A stretch of 64,000 nt of DNA from Rhizobium sophorae (lineage in GTDB: Bacteria; Pseudomonadota; Alphaproteobacteria; Rhizobiales; Rhizobiaceae), in the NCBI RefSeq assembly GCF_013087515.1, contig NZ_JABFCN010000028.1:62001-126000 (forward strand), given 5' to 3'. Position numbers and translations under genes: made by a program. Positions 44,124 to 52,268 of this stretch are shown piece by piece (position 1 is the stretch's first letter; the number at the start of each line of letters is the position of its first letter). The notes below the pieces were generated by a model. That model was not told the DNA's origin. It saw only the letters and a program-made list of their open reading frames with translations, and ran no database searches.

Positions 44124-44263
44124 GTCCGAGGCCCTCCCTAGTCGCTTGTCATAACCAGATATCGTAGCAAATCAGCTCCCACACAACTTGTGCACGCCAA
44201 GATTTACATTAGGTATTTCTGATTAACAATCCCCAACTCTGCCCAACTGGCGCTCGGATGGGC

Positions 44264-45223
44264 TTATGCCATGTCTTTATGACCGCGACCCATTTTCATC
44301 CATCGATTCAACGGCGACCCTGCGATGGGTTGCGGCATGGGATCACACACGGGGGGGCCGCACTCGGTCATGAACCAGTCGATAAAGCGGTGCACCGGCG
44401 TTTTCGCCCAGCTGTTCGATATGACGTAATAGCCCTGGTTTTCTGCCGTCGCGATATCGGAAAGCACCAGCAGGTCGCCGCGTTCGATCTCGCGGCGGAA
44501 CACTTCGACGGGGCAGAGCGCCACGCCGTGGCCGGCGATCGCGGCCGTCGCCAGCATATTGAAATCCTGGAATATCGGGCCGCGGAGCAGCTCCGGCGCT
44601 TTCTGGCCGGCCTTGCGGAACCATTCCTTCCAGCCGTCGACGGATTCGTCGTGCAGCAGATCGGCGCCGCCGAGCGAGACGTCGTCGATCGTCCAGTTGC
44701 GTTTGGCAAGGTAATGGCGGCTGGCGACAGGCTGGTTGCGGCGGGAGAAGAGCAGGCGGCTTTCCCTGCCGCCGCTCAGATCCTCGCCCATGGTGATCAG
44801 CACGTCCAGGCTCTCGTCGTCGAAGCGCTCTTCGGCGCGGGCATAGACGATCCTGACGTCGAGATCGGGGGCGATTTCGTGGAAGGAGGGCAGGGCCGGG
44901 ACGAGCCAGCGCGATGCGATCGAAGGAATGCAGCCGACAGTGATGGCCCGCATGTCGTGATCGCGCCGCATATTGCCGGTCGCATGTGCAATCGCCGCCA
45001 GCGAGCCGGAGACGGCCCGGTAATATTCGCTGCCGGCTGCGGTCAGCGCAACGCCGCGGCCCGATTTCTGCAACAGCTTGCGGCCGAGCCAAGTCTCCAG
45101 ATGCTTGATCTGATGGCTGATCGCCGCATGAGTGACGTGCAACTCGTCGCCCGCTTTCGAAAGGCTCATCAGGCGGGCCGTGGCTTCGAAGGCGCGCAGG
45201 GCGTTCAACGGCGGCAATCGCAT
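44264..45223 (-). CDS. LysR family transcriptional regulator (GcvA-like)
   Basis: A 319-residue regulator with an N-terminal LysR HTH (PPLNALRAFEATARLMSLSKAGDELHVTHAAISHQIKHLE) and a co-inducer domain from about 92. The HTH wording is close to GcvA/AmpR-type members. It is divergent from a solitary ectoine synthase gene with a 16-base dyad between, so it probably controls that gene. The inducer is unknown. Confidence 0.93.
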   Translation of the reverse strand: MRLPPLNALRAFEATARLMSLSKAGDELHVTHAAISHQIKHLETWLGRKLLQKSGRGVALTAAGSEYYRAVSGSLAAIAHATGNMRRDHDMRAITVGCIPSIASRWLVPALPSFHEIAPDLDVRIVYARAEERFDDESLDVLITMGEDLSGGRESRLLFSRRNQPVASRHYLAKRNWTIDDVSLGGADLLHDESVDGWKEWFRKAGQKAPELLRGPIFQDFNMLATAAIAGHGVALCPVEVFRREIERGDLLVLSDIATAENQGYYVISNSWAKTPVHRFIDWFMTECGPPVCDPMPQPIAGSPLNRWMKMGRGHKDMA

Positions 45224-45272
45224 TTGTAAAATTTCCTCACAGATGACGCAAGAATCATCATTTGAAAATTCC

Positions 45273-45288
45273 AGCTATTTCAATAGCT
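45273..45288. promoter_or_regulatory. 16-bp dyad, candidate LysR-type operator
   Basis: AGCTATT-TC-AATAGCT is a perfect inverted repeat in the gap between the LysR gene and ectC. LysR-type proteins bind dyads in such divergent gaps. The site starts 50 bases upstream of the LysR gene start. Confidence 0.5.
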
Positions 45289-45353
45289 AATTGCCATGAG
45301 CGATAAAAATGAATCATCGCTACATCTTCAATAATTTATCAGGAAAACAGGCT

Positions 45354-45740
45354 ATGTTCGTCAGAAATCTGAAGGAGGTGGAGCTCACCGAGCGTTTCGT
45401 CGACTGGGGCAATGGCACGAGCCACCGCCTGCTGACCAAAGACGACGGCATGGGTTTTACGGTGTGCCATACCGTCGTTCGCGCCAATAGCGAAGCCCTG
45501 CTTGAGTACCGCAATCACCTGGAGGCCTGCTATTGCATTAAGGGCGAGGGCGAAGTGGAGGATATGGACGGCAACGTCTTTCCGATCCGCACCGGTGATA
45601 TCTATGTGCTGGACAAGCACGACCGCCATTATCTGCGCGGCGGCAAGGATCAGGATCTCATTCTCGTCAGCATCTTCAACCCGCCGCTGACGGGCACCGA
45701 ACGGCACGACCTGAACAACAAGAGCGGGTCGCAATACTGA
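45354..45740 (+). CDS. ectC: solitary ectoine synthase
   Basis: A 128-residue cupin matching EctC throughout: FVRNLKEVE at the start, LLTKDDGMGF, YRNHLEACYCIKGEGEVED, LDKHDRHYLRGG and SIFNPPLTGTERHD. E57, Y84 and H92 are at the places of the iron ligands. ATG 45354 gives a length usual for EctC and has AGGAA nine bases upstream; the frame extends to 45309. EctC cyclises N-gamma-acetyl-diaminobutyrate to ectoine, but ectA and ectB are not nearby, so the substrate must be imported or made elsewhere, or the enzyme uses another compound. Confidence 0.88.
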   Translation: MFVRNLKEVELTERFVDWGNGTSHRLLTKDDGMGFTVCHTVVRANSEALLEYRNHLEACYCIKGEGEVEDMDGNVFPIRTGDIYVLDKHDRHYLRGGKDQDLILVSIFNPPLTGTERHDLNNKSGSQY

Positions 45741-45743
45741 ACC

Positions 45744-45857
45744 AGAGCATGATGCCGAAAAGTGTGAGCGGTTTTCGGACGACATCATGCTCTAACTATA
45801 TAATGTAGAACAGGATTCAGATTTTAGGCCGACCCGGCCTAAAATCATCCTGTTCTA
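45744..45857. terminator. two adjacent hairpins after ectC
   Basis: The first (45744-45793) pairs AGAGCATGATG with CATCATGCTCT and has an inner CCGAAAA/GTTTTCGG stem. The second (45806-45857) pairs TAGAACAGGAT with ATCCTGTTCTA and has an inner GATTTTAGGCC/GGCCTAAAATC stem. Both look like dispersed rhizobial palindromes. They lie between convergent genes and probably terminate both. Confidence 0.75.
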
Positions 45858-45972
45858 GCCGATCATTTCGTCGACTTTTTGGGTGGAACGCAGAGCCCGG
45901 CAAATGGCGGGCACTGCTGCCGGCGCGAACGGAAGGACGTCCGCTGCCTATTGGTGGTGCGCTGCGCGCAGC

Positions 45973-46449
45973 CTATTGCTGCGGCTGCTGTTGTTGCTGG
46001 CCCGGCGGCGGCGCGCCGATCTTTTCCAGAACCTTCTTGGCCAGAGCCGGGTCGCTCTGCGCCGCCGTCAGTATCGACGAGTATTCTTCGACGGAGATGT
46101 CGGGAGAGGCTTGGACGGTATCGACCATCTGCTTCTTGGCCTCCTCCTGCAGTTGTTGCTTGGCAGCCTCGTCCTTGGTCGCGCCGATCTTGGCCGAATA
46201 TTCCTGTCTCACCTTGTCGACCTGCAGATAGGCAACGGCGAAGGCTTCGATTTTCTGATCGCTGACGGGGGCCGTCGCACCGTTGCCGCCGGGCTGTCCC
46301 TGCATCGGCGTCTGGCCTTGCGCCGGCGGCTGCGCCTGTGCCGGCTGCTGTTGCGCCTGGGCCATGTCGACAGCGGATGCCGGGCTGAAAGCAAGCAGAC
46401 TGAAGACTGCTGCGCTCAATGCTGCGACAGATGTGTAACGAGTGATCAT
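45973..46449 (-). CDS. DUF4168 exported protein
   Basis: A 158-residue protein with a Sec signal peptide (MITRYTSVAALSAAVFSLLAFSPASA-VD), then a Gln/Pro/Gly-rich linker (QQQPAQAQPPAQGQTPMQG), then the DUF4168 helical domain (SDQKIEAFAVAYLQVDKVRQEYSAKI) and a Pro/Gln-rich tail. ATG 46449 has GAGGA six bases upstream, better than ATG 46455, which abuts it. It is likely periplasmic; function unknown. Confidence 0.85.
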   Translation of the reverse strand: MITRYTSVAALSAAVFSLLAFSPASAVDMAQAQQQPAQAQPPAQGQTPMQGQPGGNGATAPVSDQKIEAFAVAYLQVDKVRQEYSAKIGATKDEAAKQQLQEEAKKQMVDTVQASPDISVEEYSSILTAAQSDPALAKKVLEKIGAPPPGQQQQQPQQ

Positions 46450-46681
46450 ATTCATTCCTCTTCAAGTGCATGATTGATTGGCAGCAAGACCGCCTCGGTC
46501 GATCGCTCAGCCACTCAAAGGCCGGGCGAGGTCGCGACGATGGAACCTTTAAGAGGGCACGGTGCGGCGGTAACGAGGCGATTTGCTGACGATTGAGCGG
46601 CGGCTTTGTGACCTCCGACCTGTTGGCACGTGCGGAAAATTGCAGTCACTGCCGCTGTGATGACCGGGCCTTCGGCGGCGT

Positions 46682-47350
46682 TCATCGCTGATCTGGATGC
46701 AGAAATGCCGCCAGGAAGGTGGCGACGGCCGCCTCGGCGTGGCGGTGAATCTCCTGCTTCGTCGGAATGGCCGCATTGCCCAGCATCATGACCCGATTGA
46801 CGGGGTCGGCCATCACCAGCCAGTTGAACTGTGATGCGGCTACCGCTGCATCGGAGAACTGCAGCAGATTCATGCCGGCTAGCTGTTCGAAAGCGCTGCC
46901 CATGACCTCAAGCGCCCGTGCAGGGCCTCGCGCGTAAAGCAGCTTGGCGAGTTCCGGGAAACGTTGCGCCTCCGCGATCACGAGCCGGCGCAATTGCATC
47001 AGTCCGGGCGTCAGGACGATGGTGAGCTGGCGGACGGCGTAGTCGAGGAGATAGGCTTCCAGCTGAGCGCGGTTCTCCACCTGGGGGAGGCCGGTGTGAA
47101 CGGCGGTATCTGCCTCTCCCATCATCTGGGTGAGCACCGCGACGAACAGCGCCTCCTTACTGGAGAAGTGCTTGTAGACCGTCTGCTTGGACACGCCGGA
47201 CCGGCTGGCGATTTCGTCCATGCTGGCTCCGGCATAACCGGTGCTCAGAAAGACTTCGGCCGCGGCACCGACGATCGCCGCCTGTTTGCGCTCCGAACGA
47301 GTGCCGGCTCGCCCCTGGGCCAGGTCGGCTTCCATACCCGGTATCAACAT
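46682..47350 (-). CDS. TetR/AcrR family transcriptional regulator
   Basis: A 222-residue repressor. The HTH is in ERKQAAIVGAAAEVFLSTGYAGASMDEIASRSGVSKQTVYKHFSSKEALFVAVL; the rest is the helical ligand domain of the AefR-like subgroup. ATG 47350 follows GGAG at seven bases. A 46-base dyad lies in the gap with the divergent Gfa-type gene, and its position over both promoters supports autoregulation and control of 47474-48305. Confidence 0.93.
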   Translation of the reverse strand: MLIPGMEADLAQGRAGTRSERKQAAIVGAAAEVFLSTGYAGASMDEIASRSGVSKQTVYKHFSSKEALFVAVLTQMMGEADTAVHTGLPQVENRAQLEAYLLDYAVRQLTIVLTPGLMQLRRLVIAEAQRFPELAKLLYARGPARALEVMGSAFEQLAGMNLLQFSDAAVAASQFNWLVMADPVNRVMMLGNAAIPTKQEIHRHAEAAVATFLAAFLHPDQR

Positions 47351-47385
47351 TCTCGATCTCCGCTCCAACCCTACTTGACATGATC

Positions 47386-47431
47386 AAACTGAACCGTCTA
47401 GTTCTTATAACGGAACTAAACGGTCTAGTTT
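47386..47431. promoter_or_regulatory. 46-bp dyad, strong TetR operator candidate
   Basis: The gap between the divergent TetR and Gfa-type genes holds AAACTGAACCGTCTAGTTC and, after a short spacer, its near-inverse GGAACTAAACGGTCTAGTTT. Each arm is itself a partial palindrome around CCGTCTAG or CGGTCTAG. This double-dyad arrangement fits two TetR dimers. Confidence 0.7.
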
Positions 47432-47473
47432 GATTTTGCGGCTATTTAGCGATCCTCAACAGCGAGCGATGTC

Positions 47474-48013
47474 ATGAACAACAAGACAACCCATCTGACG
47501 TGTGCCTGCGGAACCTTTCACCTCGAGGTGCGCGGCGCCCCGATCATCTGCGCGGAATGCCACTGCAGGAGCTGCAGTGACGCGGCCGGAAGGCTGGAGA
47601 CGCTTTCTATGCCGGAGGCGATCCGGACGATCCATGGCGGTACGCGCTACGTGCTCTATCGCAAGGATCGGGTTAGCCTTTTGGCCGGAACCGAAAACCT
47701 GCGGGAATTCCGCCTCGGACCCAATGCGTCAACGCGGCGCGTCCTGGCATCCTGCTGCAACACGCCCATTTTTCTGGAGTTCAAGGGCGGTCACTGGCTT
47801 AGCCTTTACGGCAATCTCTGGAAGCAGGACGAGCTTCCACGTCTGCAATTGCGCACGATGACCCAGGATGCGCCCGATCGCGCGAGCGTGCCTGATGATG
47901 TTCCCTCCGGCGCACTGGCGACGGCCGGCTTCTATGGCAGGCTTCTCACCGCGTGGATTGCGATGGGTTTCAAAGCCCCCGACATCGCCATCAAAGGAGC
48001 TATCGATGCCTGA
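47474..48013 (+). CDS. Gfa-like zinc protein (DUF6151 type)
   Basis: A 179-residue protein with a Gfa/CENP-V-like zinc layout: CACGTFHLEV, then CAECHCRSCSDAAGR, but the third Cys pair is modified (SCCNTPIFLEF). The C-terminal half is an extension not seen in simple Gfa proteins. Gfa-family proteins were linked to glutathione-S-hydroxymethyl chemistry, though the enzymatic role is disputed. It is divergent from and probably repressed by the TetR protein. Its stop overlaps the next gene by 8 bases. Confidence 0.8.
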   Translation: MNNKTTHLTCACGTFHLEVRGAPIICAECHCRSCSDAAGRLETLSMPEAIRTIHGGTRYVLYRKDRVSLLAGTENLREFRLGPNASTRRVLASCCNTPIFLEFKGGHWLSLYGNLWKQDELPRLQLRTMTQDAPDRASVPDDVPSGALATAGFYGRLLTAWIAMGFKAPDIAIKGAIDA

Positions 48014-48305
48014 TGACGAAAAAATCCTCATTGAAAGCATAACCTCGCCGCATCATACGGAGCGGGTCAACAAGGCGAAATACATGGCAATGCGCCACGC
48101 TCTGCTGGCCGCATTGCCCGCGCAGGCACCTGGACTGACCGTGGCAGAGGCAAATATCGCCATCCTGCCGCACCTCTCCGAGGTCGAATTCCCCGGCGGC
48201 GCCAAGGCCGGATGGTGGTTGAAGGCCGTTCAGCTGGACCTGGAGGCCAAGGGCATCATCCAGCGCGGACCGCGAAAGCCGGTGAGGCTTTTCAAATGCC
48301 CTTGA
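48006..48305 (+). CDS. small conserved protein (DUF6958-like)
   Basis: A 99-residue soluble protein. ATG 48006 overlaps the end of the upstream gene, so translation is coupled. The pattern ESITSPHHTERVNKAKYMAMRHALLAALP followed by WWLKAVQLDLEAKGIIQR suggests a small winged-helix-like or DUF6958-type protein. No catalytic motif. Part of the TetR-linked operon. Confidence 0.7.
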   Translation: MPDDEKILIESITSPHHTERVNKAKYMAMRHALLAALPAQAPGLTVAEANIAILPHLSEVEFPGGAKAGWWLKAVQLDLEAKGIIQRGPRKPVRLFKCP

Positions 48306-48482
48306 GACGTTTCCCTGGGCTAGAAGCTGGCGGGTCGGTCGCTGCCGCGCAAGGAGAGCTTGTGTCGCGGGGGCGAGCGATCTATGATTTGCCCAGTTCA
48401 GCATGAGATCTGCAGGCAGTAATCACCGTAAAACCGGGCGCCGACGGCGTTGTCCGCCGGCCGGCTTTGAAGGAGCTGAGCA

Positions 48483-49175
48483 ATGAAAATTCTCATGGTT
48501 CTCACATCGCATGATCAACTGGGAAACACCGGCAGGAAGACGGGCTTTTGGCTCGAGGAGCTCGCGGCCCCTTACTTTGTTTTCCGTGGCGCCGGGGTCG
48601 ACATCACGCTCGCTTCGCCAAAGGGCGGCCAGCCTCCACTCGATCCGAAAAGCAACGAACCGGCATTCCAGACGGAAGACACGCGACGGTTCGAGCGAGA
48701 CCAGGCGGCAACCGCTGCTCTCGCCAACACCCTGAGGCTGTCCGACATCAAGCAGGCGGACTATGACAGCGTGTTCTTCCCCGGCGGGCACGGCCCGCTT
48801 TGGGATCTGACGAACGACCGCAATGCGCTGTCGCTCATCGAGGATATGCTTGCGGCGGGAAAACCCGTGGCGCTCGTTTGCCACGCACCGGGAATCCTGA
48901 CGAATGTGAAGGCACCGGATGGAAAGCCCATCGCCAAGGGCCGTGCCGTCACGGGATTCACCGATTCCGAAGAAGAAGCCATGCACCTCGTCGAGGTCGT
49001 TCCCTATCTGCTTGAGGACGTGCTGAAGGAGCAGGGTGCAAAGTTTTCGAAGACGGCCGATTGGGGTGTGCATGTCGTCCAGGATGGCCTGCTGATCACC
49101 GGCCAAAACCCCGCTTCGTCAAAACAGGGTGCCCGGACGCTGCTCGACGCCTTGAGAAAGCAGGCCGCGGCTTAA
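48483..49175 (+). CDS. DJ-1/PfpI family protein (class I amidotransferase-like, Hsp31/glyoxalase III type)
   Basis: The 230-residue protein has the catalytic Cys in LVCHAPG (C133, H134) and the supporting Glu in WLEELAAPY (about E25/E26), as in Hsp31-type glyoxalase III. The elbow FFPGGHGPLWDL and the late HVVQDGLLITGQNPASS are typical. It may convert methylglyoxal to lactate, repair glycated groups or act as a holdase. It is preceded by GGAG upstream of ATG 48483 and stands apart from the previous operon by 177 bases. Confidence 0.92.
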   Translation: MKILMVLTSHDQLGNTGRKTGFWLEELAAPYFVFRGAGVDITLASPKGGQPPLDPKSNEPAFQTEDTRRFERDQAATAALANTLRLSDIKQADYDSVFFPGGHGPLWDLTNDRNALSLIEDMLAAGKPVALVCHAPGILTNVKAPDGKPIAKGRAVTGFTDSEEEAMHLVEVVPYLLEDVLKEQGAKFSKTADWGVHVVQDGLLITGQNPASSKQGARTLLDALRKQAAA

Positions 49176-49258
49176 GGGCTTCAGCCCTGGGCACGATGGC
49201 CACCACGGGGAGGCGAGATTTCCTCATTCGGCTCGTGCCCACGTGTCGATTCAAAGAG

Positions 49259-49300
49259 TAGAGCGTCCTTGTGCGTCCCGAAAGGACGCTCGGCGATCTA
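49259..49300. repeat. hairpin repeat GAGCGTCCTT...AAGGACGCTC type
   Basis: The arms TAGAGCGTCCTT and AAGGACGCTC with an outer GATCTA pair around a CCC loop region. A relative lies at 57332-57375. It separates the DJ-1 gene from the next Gfa gene and may end transcription. Confidence 0.6.
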
Positions 49301-49349
49301 GGGCCGTGGAGAGCCAATCGCAAAAGTTCGAACACGAGAGGCGCCTGAC

Positions 49350-49763
49350 ATGACGGGGAAATATACGGGACAATGCGCTTGCGGCGCAGTGAGATTTGCC
49401 TTCGACACGGACCCGAACTTCATCGCCAACTGCCATTGCCTGGACTGCAAGAGGGCGACGGGCGGCGAGGCCGCGACGTTCTTCGCTGTACCTCAGGATG
49501 ACTTCACCGTGATCGGCGGCAGCCCGAAGGCGTTTCATTACATCGCCGATTCAGGCAAGGGCCTCGACCGCAACTTTTGCCCCGATTGCGGCGCCCGATT
49601 GTTCAGCAGCAACCTGGAGAGCTTCCCCGGCCTCGTCTTCGTGACGGTCGGCAGCCTGGACCGGCCCGACCTGATCAAGCCGGGGGTCGAGATGTTCACC
49701 AAGCGGCGGCTCGCCTGGGCAAGGCCGCTCGATGTTCCGCAGTTCGATGGCATGCCCGGCTGA
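49350..49763 (+). CDS. GFA (CENP-V/GFA domain) family protein
   Basis: A 137-residue protein with all the zinc-ligand motifs of the family: GQCACGAVRF, NCHCLDCKRATGG and FCPDCGARLF, followed by VTVGSLDRP. It is a cytoplasmic zinc protein; the family was named for glutathione-dependent formaldehyde activation, although that activity is doubted for several members. It is a more canonical relative of the protein at 47474. It precedes an SRPBCC gene by about 115 bases. Confidence 0.93.
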   Translation: MTGKYTGQCACGAVRFAFDTDPNFIANCHCLDCKRATGGEAATFFAVPQDDFTVIGGSPKAFHYIADSGKGLDRNFCPDCGARLFSSNLESFPGLVFVTVGSLDRPDLIKPGVEMFTKRRLAWARPLDVPQFDGMPG

Positions 49764-49877
49764 GCCGCCATAGCCCGAGCAATTTTTCTTGAAGAAAAAT
49801 TCGATCCGGTGTCGGATCGGCCAAGCCACGCCCGTCCTAGGTTCGTCCATTCCGTAAATCAAAAAAGGATCACGACC

Positions 49878-50321
49878 ATGCCGAGTACCATACGCCTGCA
49901 CCGCGTTCTGGCGACCAGCCCGGAGAAAGTCTACCGCGCATTCCTGGAGGCGGACGCGCTTGCCAAGTGGCTTCCGCCGAACGGCTTCCTCTGCACCGTG
50001 CATCATTCGGAGCCGGTCGTCGGCGGCACGTTCAGAATGTCCTTCCGCAACTTTACGACGGGCAATAGCCACGCCTTCGGCGGCGAATATCTCGAGCTCG
50101 TCCCCGGCGAGCGTCTGCGCTACACCGACAGGTTCGATGACCCCAACCTGCCGGGCGAAATGGAAGTCACTGTGACGTTGAAGAAGGTTTCGGTCGGCAC
50201 CGAGGTGGACATCATCCAGGCAGGCGTGCCTGACGTGATTCCGCCCGAGGCTTGTTATCTCGGCTGGCAGGAGTCACTGCAAAACCTCGCCAGGGTCGTC
50301 GAACCCGACATCCAGGAATAG
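49878..50321 (+). CDS. SRPBCC (AHSA1-type) family protein
   Basis: A 147-residue START/Bet v1-fold protein. The AHSA1 hallmarks are LATSPEKVYRAFLEADALAKWLPPNGF, GGTFRMSFRNF and LELVPGERLRYTDRFDDP. ATG 49878 follows AAAGGA at eight bases; the upstream frame is rejected. Such proteins bind hydrophobic ligands or act as stress-related co-chaperones. A perfect 18-bp hairpin follows the gene. Confidence 0.92.
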   Translation: MPSTIRLHRVLATSPEKVYRAFLEADALAKWLPPNGFLCTVHHSEPVVGGTFRMSFRNFTTGNSHAFGGEYLELVPGERLRYTDRFDDPNLPGEMEVTVTLKKVSVGTEVDIIQAGVPDVIPPEACYLGWQESLQNLARVVEPDIQE

Positions 50322-50331
50322 CGTGAGGACC

Positions 50332-50368
50332 GCGCCAATGCCGGGCGATAATCGCCCGGCATTGGCGC
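50332..50368. terminator. perfect 18-bp-stem hairpin between convergent genes
   Basis: GCGCCAATGCCGGGCGAT and its exact inverse are separated by one base. It sits between the stops of the SRPBCC gene (50321) and the convergent gene (50383). It should act as a bidirectional terminator, although no T-run follows. Confidence 0.8.
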
Positions 50369-50382
50369 CCGGATCGGCGCCA

Positions 50383-51315
50383 TCAATCAATCCCCATGCC
50401 GCGTTTGGCGAGGGCGTTGCTGGCGGCCGCGGCGCCCCAGTCGTCGGAAAGGTCCTGCCCTTCGATTTCGGTTTCGGCGATCGGCGTTGCCCGGATCAGC
50501 GGTACGGAGCCGAAAGGCAGGCCGTCGATGCGCCCGGCGTCGCGGCTCAGCATGATGCGGGTCATCGGGTGGTAATCCTCGGTCAGCCGGCAGAACAGGA
50601 TGGCGCCGTGCTTCTCGACATCGCGGGCGACACGATAACCGTCTGCCACGAGGTCTCCGATGTTGATCAGCAGGTTCGCCCAGTTTTCGATCCCGGCTGG
50701 ATCCAGTGTCGCGGCGTCGAATTCCATGAAGAGCTCGCATTCGACGCCATTCTCCGGCTCGGATATGCCGGCCCAAGGGGTCGACAGCCCGTCGGTGGCA
50801 AGTGTCAGCTTTTCCGGCGCATGGATGGCGAGGATGCGGCGATGCGGGCCGAACCATTTCGTCTGGGCGTGAATGTTGGCCGTTCCGCGCTCGACGGCAA
50901 AGCCTTCCTGCAGTGTGCCGCGGCTCTGCCAGAAGACGCGCCGCGCAGCGGCAGCGGTCTCGTAGATCGGGTCGTCGGGGCCGCGCGGCACGATCGTCTG
51001 GTCATAACTGGTTTCGAGCGTGATCTTCGCCTGCATGAACGGAAATCTCGGCTTCTTCCAGCGGATCACCACCTTGTTGAAACGCGGCACCTCTGAGGCT
51101 TCGAGCTTTTCGACGACATCGGCGATGATGTCGAGCGGATGCCTGGAATCCTCCGGGACATGCTTTCCCTCGGCATCGAGGTAGCCGCCCGTCCGGGAGG
51201 AATGCCCCGCCTGCATCGTGGTGGCGGTCCAATCTCCGCTGACCGCGCCGGCCGGCGCCTTGCCGAGAGCCGGGGCAAGTTCCCGGATCGCCTCGTCAAT
51301 CGAATAGGATGCCAC
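50383..51315 (-). CDS. hypothetical protein, possible fused YezG-like/SUFU-like immunity-type protein
   Basis: A 310-residue soluble protein without signal or catalytic motif. The N-terminal half (SYSIDEAIRELAPALGK, GDWTATTMQAGHSS, YLDAEGK, DIIADVVEKL, AKITLETSYD) follows the general pattern of YezG/DUF600-type proteins. The C-terminal half (LATDGLSTP, GVECELFMEFD, NWANLLINIGDLVADGY, LPFGSVPLIRATPI) is suggestive of a suppressor-of-fused-like domain. Both are families known among polymorphic-toxin immunity proteins. This reading is by eye and uncertain; a plain conserved hypothetical is the safe call. No toxin gene is adjacent. Confidence 0.55.
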   Translation of the reverse strand: MASYSIDEAIRELAPALGKAPAGAVSGDWTATTMQAGHSSRTGGYLDAEGKHVPEDSRHPLDIIADVVEKLEASEVPRFNKVVIRWKKPRFPFMQAKITLETSYDQTIVPRGPDDPIYETAAAARRVFWQSRGTLQEGFAVERGTANIHAQTKWFGPHRRILAIHAPEKLTLATDGLSTPWAGISEPENGVECELFMEFDAATLDPAGIENWANLLINIGDLVADGYRVARDVEKHGAILFCRLTEDYHPMTRIMLSRDAGRIDGLPFGSVPLIRATPIAETEIEGQDLSDDWGAAAASNALAKRGMGID

Positions 51316-51673
51316 GTCGCCCCTCCGTCTTCATCCAACGAACGTATCCCCAGCGGCCGATCGGCCGCGAGCAGAAGCTAGCGCGGATGCGCCGCCGATC
51401 AATAGCGGCTGCATCGATCGACGCGGGCATGGTGACAGGACTTTGCTGGGATTGCTCTATGCGCCGCAGAGCCTTCTGAAGGCGCTCATGGCGGCGGCGG
51501 TTCGCGCGCGCATATTCTCGTCCGACGGGACGCAAAGCCGCTTCCAAGCATGTGCTCCCGTCGCTTATGGGCCTTTGATCATGGGGGCATTTCCCTTTCG
51601 CGACGTCATGCGCCCAGGTTTCTGGGCGCAAAGGAGTTTCTTGCTTGGAGAAGATGAGGCGCGCCTGCGGCGC
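51316..51673. other. intergenic region, no gene seen
   Basis: A 358-base gap between the start of the gene at 50383-51315 and the end of a small gene. Open frames in several directions lack ribosome sites and family patterns. The promoter of the 310-residue protein gene should lie near 51320-51400. Confidence 0.4.
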
Positions 51674-51847
51674 TTATTTGCTTCCGTCGTTCGGCCGCGC
51701 CTTGGCGCTGTCGTTGTTGGTCGACGATGCGGTTTTTCCGTCCGGTTGTTGCCCGAAATATGTGCCGCCGAGATGGCCGCCGGCGCTGGTGTTCTTGACC
51801 TGCCGTTCGGCACGTTTCTGAAGTTCACGGACGTTGGTCTTGCTCAT
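51674..51847 (-). CDS. 57-residue hydrophilic protein
   Basis: ATG 51847 has AAGGAG six bases upstream. The peptide starts MSKTNVRELQKRAERQVKNT and ends in a Ser/Asn/Asp/Lys-rich tail, probably disordered. It has no known domain. It is divergent from two other small hydrophilic proteins (52067-52475), which suggests a stress-related cluster. The long upstream frame is not real. Confidence 0.65.
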   Translation of the reverse strand: MSKTNVRELQKRAERQVKNTSAGGHLGGTYFGQQPDGKTASSTNNDSAKARPNDGSK

Positions 51848-52066
51848 TTTCGGCTCCTTTTCGAGGTTCACGACCTCTGGACAACCGATCACGGGCGACA
51901 CCGTTCCATATTTTCCGGGAACCCTTCGTCCGGCCGCCGGTTCCTCCTGCATGAGATTCCTGGCCGTCATTGCTGCCGCCGCTGTGCCACGCTTGCCTCG
52001 ATCCGGTAATGGCGGGAACACTTGGCGATCTTTCCGGTTTTCCCTTCTCAACAAGGAGAAACGAAG

Positions 52067-52267
52067 ATGGGCATGACGACCCCCAAGGACGGCGCACCCG
52101 GCACCACCGATCAATCCCCCCGCTGGGAAGGGCCGAAGGAAAACACCCCGCGCGGCTATCTCAAACCCAAGGACGATCCGGACAAAAACCGCGATGCCAA
52201 CGGCGAGAACAACAGCGACCCCGAGATGAACGACATCTCCGACGCGCTGAAGCAGAAAGGCGAGTGA
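52067..52267 (+). CDS. 66-residue hydrophilic protein
   Basis: ATG 52067 follows AAGGAG at eight bases. The protein is short, charged and rich in Lys, Asp, Asn and Pro (PKDDPDKNRDANGENN), with a short C-terminal helix (MNDISDALKQKGE). It is predicted disordered, with no recognised family. The next small gene starts 2 bases after its stop. Confidence 0.65.
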   Translation: MGMTTPKDGAPGTTDQSPRWEGPKENTPRGYLKPKDDPDKNRDANGENNSDPEMNDISDALKQKGE

Positions 52268-52268
52268 C

